The notes beneath the pieces are model-generated. The model ran no database searches. It worked only from the letters and a program-made list of their open reading frames with translations, and had not been told where the DNA came from. From positions 1-12,055 of the forward strand of contig JAFQHF010000146.1 of NCBI GenBank assembly GCA_017398105.1: 12,055 bases of DNA, written 5' to 3'. Shown piece by piece: positions 7,829 to 12,055 of this stretch (the first letter of the stretch is position 1; the number at the start of each line of letters is the position of its first letter). This DNA comes from Oscillospiraceae bacterium. GTDB lineage: Bacteria; Bacillota_A; Clostridia; Oscillospirales; Oscillospiraceae. Both the position numbers and the translations under genes were made by a program.

Positions 7829-8566
7829 TCACTCCATTGTCATGCCGCCCATAACGGGACCGGCAGTTTGTTCCTGCTGTGCGGGGCGAAGCTCATCCAG
7901 CTTGCTCTGCGCCCATGCAGGGAGGTGCTGTTCGTCCAGAATACCGATGAAGTCCTCACGATTCCAGCGGGTATGCTCTCCATCACCGAGACAGGTGGCG
8001 TACACCGCTCTGCCTGCGGCAGTGGGACTGCAGCCGAATCCACCACCTGCCAGCCAGAGCTGATTTTCGGGAGCCCAATAGGATTCCTTCAGCGTGTAGG
8101 GACTCATGACCAGCACTTTGCCCTCCAGTTCCTGTCCGGTCATGGTGGTGCAGTGGGTGCGGTCGAACATCTGGAGCTGCTCCTGTTCCTTCCGAAACTG
8201 ATTCACAAAGCCATCCAGCACGGCGGGATGGCTCTGTACGGTGAAGTCGTGGTTCCGGTCGCTCTGGGGGATGAAGGTGGAGGCGGCCCATTCCTTATTC
8301 TGCGGGCTGAATCTCCCATCTTCCTTTTTCTGCTGTAGGGTAGCGGCCAGCACCCATCCTACACGCTTGAAGCCGTACTCCTCGATGACACTCCTGGCGC
8401 AGTCTTGATCCAGATGCATCCCGTCAAAGCCTTTTCGGATGGCATCTTCAACGGCCTCTTTGCAGAGGATATTCTGCTTGTGGCTCATACGCCAATCCTC
8501 CAGTTCATTGTTCCGTCTGGCCTCGGAGATGGAGCCGAGATAGAGATAGGCGTGATCCTTAGGCAT
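7829..8566 (-). CDS. DUF3849 family protein
   Basis: 245 residues if started at the ATG at 8566. An alternative GTG at 8575 adds three residues, but AGGGTG has better spacing for the ATG. The N-terminal part (about 5-100) matches my memory of DUF3849 (PF12960): YLGSISEARRNNELEDWRMS, KEAVEDAIRKGFDGMHLDQD, EYGFKRVGWVLAATLQQK, DGRFSPQNKEWA. The second part (about 148-225: GKVLVMSPYTLKESYW, PENQLWLAGGGFGCSPTAAG, GDGEHTRWNREDFIGIL) is another module common on clostridial mobile elements. The function is not established. The C-terminus (QQEQTAGPVMGGMTME) repeats the tail of SpoVG. The start overlaps the upstream gene by 8 nt, which argues for coupled expression. Confidence 0.85.
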   Translation of the reverse strand: MPKDHAYLYLGSISEARRNNELEDWRMSHKQNILCKEAVEDAIRKGFDGMHLDQDCARSVIEEYGFKRVGWVLAATLQQKKEDGRFSPQNKEWAASTFIPQSDRNHDFTVQSHPAVLDGFVNQFRKEQEQLQMFDRTHCTTMTGQELEGKVLVMSPYTLKESYWAPENQLWLAGGGFGCSPTAAGRAVYATCLGDGEHTRWNREDFIGILDEQHLPAWAQSKLDELRPAQQEQTAGPVMGGMTME

Positions 8567-9056
8567 CGGGATCACCCTGTTTCAGCAGGTCGACTGCCGC
8601 ATTGAGGGAAACCGCCGCCTGGAACAGAAACTGAGCGAGTGCGTGTTCCTTCATTTCGTTGGACTCATCGTCCTCCTCGGCCGCGGTGATCAGCACGGCG
8701 CCGTCGCTGACCTGGACGTGCAGGATCTTGCCCAAGATGCCCGCATCTTCAAAGGCCTCAGCGGGGATGGGGATGTTGTCATCCTCGTCGAAGTCATCGT
8801 CACATTCGTCATCGCACTCCTCATCGATATGCTCCTCGAATCCGCACATCGTGTCAGAGGTCAGACTGTTGACCAGCCGCATCAGGCTGATCACCGTTTT
8901 CATCTTCTCCACAGGAGGCATCTTCTCCTTGTGCAAAACGAGGACATTGTCCAAAGTCTGCATCTCCAGAGCGTCCTCGTTCTCAAGGCCACTCAGGATC
9001 AGGGCGGCGGGCTGGATGACGGCCTTGCCGTCGTTGGTGTACTTGATAAAAGTCAT
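8559..9056 (-). CDS. Acidic protein with two AbrB-like halves
   Basis: 165 residues from ATG at 9056. GGAGG sits in the last codons of the methylase gene. Residues 4-44 (IKYTNDGKAVIQPAALILSG, then LEMQTLDNVLVLHK) and 95-126 (IPIPAEAFEDAGILGKILHV, then DGAVLITAAE) each follow the strand-turn-helix-strand order of an AbrB/MazE-type swapped-hairpin domain. Between them is a very acidic stretch (76-94) with Cys81 and Cys85 (EECDDEC) and a nearby Cys71. AbrB-like folds usually bind DNA as dimers, but with this much negative charge it may act as an antitoxin-like, DNA-mimic or protein-binding partner. The AbrB call is inference from pattern only. It is located between the methylase and DUF3849 in a packed run. 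Confidence 0.83.
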   Translation of the reverse strand: MTFIKYTNDGKAVIQPAALILSGLENEDALEMQTLDNVLVLHKEKMPPVEKMKTVISLMRLVNSLTSDTMCGFEEHIDEECDDECDDDFDEDDNIPIPAEAFEDAGILGKILHVQVSDGAVLITAAEEDDESNEMKEHALAQFLFQAAVSLNAAVDLLKQGDPDA

Positions 9057-9059
9057 TTT

Positions 9060-10043
9060 TTATTCCTCCATGTTGTTATTTGGGGTTTCAGGTTCGTGGA
9101 TCAGGGTGTAGCGTCCGTCCTCCTCGTCTGCGATGGACAGGTTGAACATACTGAGCTGCCAGTTCCTCACAGACTCCAGAGTTCGGGGGTCATAGTTGGT
9201 GATGACGATCTCCTCGTACTCGCTTCCGGCCTTCTGGGACATACTGTTGGGCCGTGTGGTGTAGAAGATATAGAACTCCTTGTACAGCTCAACGATGTAG
9301 TCGCAGTAGTTGTAGGACACCATCACATGGCCTTCACACTTCAGAAGCGCATCGTGGAGCCGCTGGTGATCCTCCTTGGGAAATTCAACAGCATAGCAGC
9401 CTTCCGCTTCGAAGTAGGGCGGGTCGCAATAGAAAAAGGCATCCCCACGGTCATACTGCCGGATGAGGTCAACACAGTCCTTGTTTTCAACGATGACCTC
9501 GGCCAGCCTGCGGGAGCACTCCCATATCAGGTGAAAGAAGCGCCGTATGTCACAGACTTTGCCTCCAAAGGACTTGGCACCACCGCTGAAGCTGTATCGG
9601 ATGAGCTTGTAGTAATCAGCGGCACGGCGCACATCGCCGCGGGGCGCACGCTCCAGCATCAGCCGCTTGATGGCTTCCGCTTCCGGTGGCTCCAGGTATA
9701 CTTCCGTCAGTTCCAGTTCCTCTTTCAGATAGTCATCCGTAAACTCCTCTTTGGAGAAGAACTTGTACAGCACATTGAAATCGTCACGGGAATTCAAGGG
9801 AAGGAAGCCGAGTTCACGGAGCAGAGCCATGGTTCTGTTCTTTACGCAGCAGAAGAGGTTGGTCAGGTCGCTGTTGAAGTCGTTGTATACCTCCATGCAT
9901 CCCCGCTGGATAGGACGGCTCAATGTCACCGTTCCGCTCCCGCCGAATACATCTATGAAGCGGGAGTACCGCAATGGCGACAGCCTGTGGATCAACCAGA
10001 GCAGTTTGCCTTTACCACCGACCCAGGGGATGAAGCTTCTCAA
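9060..10043 (-). CDS. dam: Dam-type DNA N6-adenine methyltransferase (MethyltransfD12 family)
   Basis: 327 residues. Family signatures are in order: PWVGGKGKL (6-14), the SAM-binding loop FIDVFGGSGTV (29-39), YNDFNSDLTNLF (53-64), and the catalytic DPPY (207-210, in FYCDPPYFEAEGCY). The length is usual for a D12-class enzyme. It transfers methyl from S-adenosylmethionine to adenine. The target could be GATC, but specificity cannot be read from the motifs. No restriction endonuclease gene is beside it, so it reads as a solitary methylase, for example protecting element DNA on entry to a new host or marking strands. The start is TTG at 10043, forced by an in-frame TGA just upstream. It overlaps the previous stop as TTGA behind a weak ribosome-binding site, so its level probably depends on translation of the upstream regulator gene. 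Confidence 0.93.
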   Translation of the reverse strand: MRSFIPWVGGKGKLLWLIHRLSPLRYSRFIDVFGGSGTVTLSRPIQRGCMEVYNDFNSDLTNLFCCVKNRTMALLRELGFLPLNSRDDFNVLYKFFSKEEFTDDYLKEELELTEVYLEPPEAEAIKRLMLERAPRGDVRRAADYYKLIRYSFSGGAKSFGGKVCDIRRFFHLIWECSRRLAEVIVENKDCVDLIRQYDRGDAFFYCDPPYFEAEGCYAVEFPKEDHQRLHDALLKCEGHVMVSYNYCDYIVELYKEFYIFYTTRPNSMSQKAGSEYEEIVITNYDPRTLESVRNWQLSMFNLSIADEEDGRYTLIHEPETPNNNMEE

Positions 10044-10381
10044 AAATCATCACCGCCTTCCAGCAGGAGGGCGATCTGTCTGCTGTCTGGAAACCGCTTT
10101 GCCAGTGCTTTGGTCAGGCCGCGTTCCGCATGGGCGATCTTCTTGATGCGGCTTCGGAGCTGCCGGATGGTGCGTTGGAGTTCTTCTTCCGTTTCAGCGT
10201 AGTAATAGCCATAGTCGAAGCTGCAAATGGGATGGCCCTCACCACGCAGGCGATTGATGATCCGCCGGAGGTCGGGGCCGCGGATATCAAATGCACGCTC
10301 CAGCTCACGGCTGGACACCGCACAGGCTTCTCCAAGGTGATAATCCTCGAGGTGTTTTGCAATGGTTTCGTCCAGTGCCAT
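10040..10381 (-). CDS. Winged-helix-like DNA-binding protein
   Basis: 113 residues from ATG at 10381, chosen because AAAGGAG precedes it at good spacing; a longer upstream start would read through the hairpin region. Residues about 16-62 (AVSSRELERAFDIRGPDLRR, IINRLRGEGHPICSFDYGYY) look like a helix-turn-helix with wing. The segment is followed by YYAETEEELQRTIRQLRSR and a basic, coiled-coil-prone helix to about residue 95. This layout is common among small phage and ICE proteins that regulate or help initiate replication. It is the first gene after the upstream terminator, and its stop overlaps the methylase start, so it may control the run it heads. The target is unknown. Confidence 0.83.
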   Translation of the reverse strand: MALDETIAKHLEDYHLGEACAVSSRELERAFDIRGPDLRRIINRLRGEGHPICSFDYGYYYAETEEELQRTIRQLRSRIKKIAHAERGLTKALAKRFPDSRQIALLLEGGDDF

Positions 10382-10389
10382 GGTTTCTC

Positions 10390-10411
10390 CTTTCCGGGGT
10401 CTACCCGAAAA
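10390..10411 (-). promoter_or_regulatory. Leader hairpin next to the regulator's ribosome-binding site
   Basis: In the minus-strand RNA, UUUUCGGGU is followed within a few bases by ACCCCGGAAA. They can form a stem of about eight pairs with one bulged C and one G-U pair. The 3' arm runs into the GGAAAGGAG ribosome-binding region of the winged-helix gene. The 5' arm (10411-10402) is also an exact 10-bp complement of 10443-10452, almost all of it in the loop of the upstream terminator. These alternative pairings are seen directly; a regulatory role is inference. Confidence 0.4.
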
Positions 10412-10418
10412 AGAGCGC

Positions 10419-10461
10419 AAAAAAAGAAGGGGCCGTTGTCCCTTTTCGGGTACGGCCCCTT
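10419..10461 (-). terminator. Intrinsic terminator between the antirestriction block and the methylase run
   Basis: A perfect 10-bp GC-rich stem (AAGGGGCCGT / ACGGCCCCTT, plus-strand arms 10427-10436 and 10452-10461) encloses a 15-nt loop that can itself form CCC-GAAAA-GGG. On the minus strand it is followed by C and seven U. It begins 15 nt after the TGA of the preceding gene. Only about 37 nt separate the U-run from the next ATG, with no visible promoter. Confidence 0.9.
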
Positions 10462-10476
10462 GTTATCATGTTAGGT

Positions 10477-10845
10477 TCAGCTGAAGGTCATGTCATGCTG
10501 GCTGAGTTGGTTACAGTAATCATTCACTTCCTGGTCGCTGGGACAGAAGACCTCTTTCGGCTCTGCTCCACCCATCTGCATCGGTGCAAGATGAGTAAGG
10601 ACTTGCGACAGTCGCTCTTTGTCTGGGCAGGTATCGATAAAGGTTCCAATGGTGTTTAACACCAGCATGTCCATACGATCTGTAAGGATGATTTGGTCAG
10701 CATCGGGAAAACGCATAAGGAACGATGCGATATTCTCCGGGGTCCCATCGAACCAATACTTTTCCCGCTGACCATCTCTGTAGACATATCCAAGCGTTAC
10801 AGAGGTGCTGTCCAGCAGAGACTGAATCTGATCGTTGTCTGCCAT
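10477..10845 (-). CDS. Small unrecognised protein (122 residues)
   Basis: The start was set at the second ATG (10845, MADNDQ) because AAAGGAG lies 9 nt before it. The first ATG at 10854 directly abuts that site. The protein is soluble and mildly acidic. Visible segments are YVYRDGQREKYWFDGTPENI, ADQIILTDRMDMLVLNTIG and FIDTCPDKERLSQVLTHLAP. It has two Cys and no clear catalytic motif, signal peptide or membrane segment. It lies between another small protein and a terminator, as last gene of the ArdA-like block, which suggests an accessory role in that block. I do not recognise the family. Confidence 0.78.
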   Translation of the reverse strand: MADNDQIQSLLDSTSVTLGYVYRDGQREKYWFDGTPENIASFLMRFPDADQIILTDRMDMLVLNTIGTFIDTCPDKERLSQVLTHLAPMQMGGAEPKEVFCPSDQEVNDYCNQLSQHDMTFS

Positions 10846-10864
10846 ACCGTTCATCTCCTTTCTG

Positions 10865-11230
10865 TCAAGATAAGTGCTGAGTTTGGCCCCAGGCGGGTGC
10901 TACCGGGAGAAGGTCTGCAATCTCGGCAAGAATGCTTTCTCTATCTCCACGGGCAGAGCAGCCTTCATGGTTGTGCTTCTCTATGAAGGAAGGCGGAATA
11001 TCCTTTGTGTGTAGTGTAAAGCCTTCGCCATCCTTTTCGAGAAGGTGCATCAGGTTCGCTGAATTATCCATAGACAAGGGCAGATGATCCATTATGCCGC
11101 TCAGAGTGTCGTGATGCTCTAAGCTCCCGGACAGGATTTCGCCGATCTCGTTTTCCGGCAAATCCACAGCCCAGACCGTAAAATCATCGTAATCATCTCG
11201 ATATAGGAAGATGGCCTGTCTGTATTTCAT
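10865..11230 (-). CDS. Small unrecognised acidic protein (121 residues)
   Basis: ATG at 11230 (MKYRQAIFLYRDD) is preferred over GTG at 11239, because GGAGGT lies 8 nt before the ATG. The sequence is acidic and soluble, with YRDDYDDFTVWAVDLPENEI near the start and IPPSFIEKHNHEG later. The gene starts 15 nt after the stop of the ArdA-like gene and is probably co-transcribed with it. Acidic companions of antirestriction genes can be DNA mimics, but nothing here is specific enough to claim that. Confidence 0.78.
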   Translation of the reverse strand: MKYRQAIFLYRDDYDDFTVWAVDLPENEIGEILSGSLEHHDTLSGIMDHLPLSMDNSANLMHLLEKDGEGFTLHTKDIPPSFIEKHNHEGCSARGDRESILAEIADLLPVAPAWGQTQHLS

Positions 11231-11245
11231 GCTGACCACCTCCGT

Positions 11246-12055
11246 TCACTGCATTACCATACCTTGCGCCTTCTCATCGAAGAACATCTGCATTTCACCA
11301 TCCTTGCGCTCCACAAGCCCATAAGGAGTCAGCTTGGAGTGGTGCTCCTCCATTACGGCGTTGCCGTAATTGTAAAGGTCGACGTGTTTCTGAAGGATCT
11401 TCAGCGCCTCACTGTCTACGATGAAACGGAGTTCATCCAGTCCGACTTCCTCGACGCTTCTCGGCTCCTTCTCATACAGATAATCGTCCAGATTTTCAGC
11501 GATGAAGGTCGCGGTGCTGATATTGTGGCAGTCGGCGGCATGGAGGACGGCTTTCAGTTTGGGCAGTTCTGATCGCTCCTGCCGATATTGGATGGCCTGT
11601 GCCAGCTCGTTGAGGTCATCCATGCCATCACAGTCCAGTTCCTCCAGAATGTGGGGGATGGCGCTGTCCCGTGCCTCAAAGACCGCCTCGCTCCACGATA
11701 CGGCTCCACAGGCATTCAAGGCATCGGCTAATTCATCCGGGGTGGCCGGGAGATCCAGGCGCACCAGATTCTCCGGCTTATCGTTGGTTTCGAAGGGATA
11801 CCGGCCAACCGTGAGGCTGAACACATAGTCGGGTCTCTTGGGGATGAGGGTCAGCGTGTCATACACCCGTTTCAGGTCGGATTGCGGGGAGACATATCCC
11901 CGGTTGACCAGGAGGCCGCCATCCTCCAGCCGCATCTTTTCGCCCAGCTTATCGAAGTCCAGCAGTTGGAATATGCTGTCAGGAAGCTCATTCAGCTCCG
12001 GCATGAATCCGTTTTCCGCATAGAACTCGCCGAGCTGGGCATCAGTGGTCACGCC
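11246..12055 (-). CDS. ArdA-like antirestriction protein, 5' end outside window
   Basis: The frame is open to the right edge. GTG at 12052 is a possible start, but the sequence there already looks like the end of a domain, so I treat the gene as partial. ArdA-type features are LDLPATPDELADALNACG, the hallmark-like DDLNELAQAI, AENLDDYLYE, and a closing KHVDLYNYGNAVMEE...LTPYGLVE. A similar closing element occurs near the visible N-terminus (LLDFDKLGEKMRLEDGGLLV, then NRGYV), so the protein may carry two ArdA-like units. ArdA proteins are acidic DNA mimics that block type I restriction when conjugative DNA enters a cell. The protein ends in AQGMVMQ. Identification is from remembered family patterns and is fairly firm for the middle and C-terminus. 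Confidence 0.72.
   Translation of the reverse strand, partial: GVTTDAQLGEFYAENGFMPELNELPDSIFQLLDFDKLGEKMRLEDGGLLVNRGYVSPQSDLKRVYDTLTLIPKRPDYVFSLTVGRYPFETNDKPENLVRLDLPATPDELADALNACGAVSWSEAVFEARDSAIPHILEELDCDGMDDLNELAQAIQYRQERSELPKLKAVLHAADCHNISTATFIAENLDDYLYEKEPRSVEEVGLDELRFIVDSEALKILQKHVDLYNYGNAVMEEHHSKLTPYGLVERKDGEMQMFFDEKAQGMVMQ

Noticed and set aside
7820..8575. GATC sites beside the starts of the DUF3849 and 206-residue genes as methylation switches
   Set aside because: They lie in ribosome-binding regions inside a packed run rather than at a promoter. GATC is frequent in the window, and the methylase target is unknown.
8643..10202. A long plus-strand open frame (519 codons) opposite the methylase and AbrB-like genes
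   Set aside because: It runs antisense to two genes with clear domains and ribosome-binding sites and crosses their boundary. It is a codon-bias shadow. The same holds for the plus-strand frame at 3930-5123.
1..12055. CRISPR array, tRNA or rRNA gene, insertion sequence, attachment site
   Set aside because: I saw no regularly spaced direct repeats, tRNA-like cloverleaf, transposase or paired terminal inverted repeats in the short gaps between genes.

Overview
The window reads as part of the cargo and maintenance region of an integrative conjugative element (ICE) from a gut-type Clostridia (Firmicutes, probably Oscillospiraceae-like). The supporting signs are moderately high GC, strong GGAGG ribosome-binding sites, a SpoVG-family protein, a DUF3849 protein, an ArdA-like antirestriction protein, a Dam-type methylase and a sortase with a large Cna_B adhesin. 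No integrase, relaxase or type IV secretion gene lies in the window, so the ICE assignment is inference from gene content. Every gene I accept is on the minus strand, so transcription runs from high to low coordinates. All large plus-strand frames are shadows.

In transcription order there are three blocks. Block 1 (12055 to 10477) holds the ArdA-like protein, which is cut by the right edge, and two small unrecognised proteins. It ends in a strong intrinsic terminator. Block 2 (10381 to 4029) is one tightly packed run: a winged-helix-like DNA-binding protein, a Dam-type N6-adenine methylase started at TTG by a 4-nt overlap, an acidic AbrB-like protein, DUF3849, an unrecognised 206-residue protein, SpoVG, a type I membrane protein, a sortase, and a secreted stalk-domain protein. 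It ends in a second intrinsic terminator. Block 3 (3906 to beyond base 1) is a giant secreted adhesin with an N-terminal thioester-type domain followed by at least eleven Cna_B/SpaA-like domains. It is cut by the left edge before any sorting signal.

The genes suggest two linked jobs. The cytosolic proteins (ArdA-like, methylase, SpoVG, DUF3849, regulators) fit protection and control of the element's DNA in donor or recipient. The surface proteins (membrane protein, sortase, stalk protein, adhesin) fit cell-cell or host attachment, perhaps mating-pair contact.

The observations I rate highest are: a shared Met-rich C-terminal peptide on SpoVG and DUF3849, with a shorter echo on the ArdA-like protein; two intrinsic terminators inside co-directional gene runs with no recognisable promoter after them, both followed by further dyads; and a thioester-type adhesin domain whose bond-forming Gln position is Lys.
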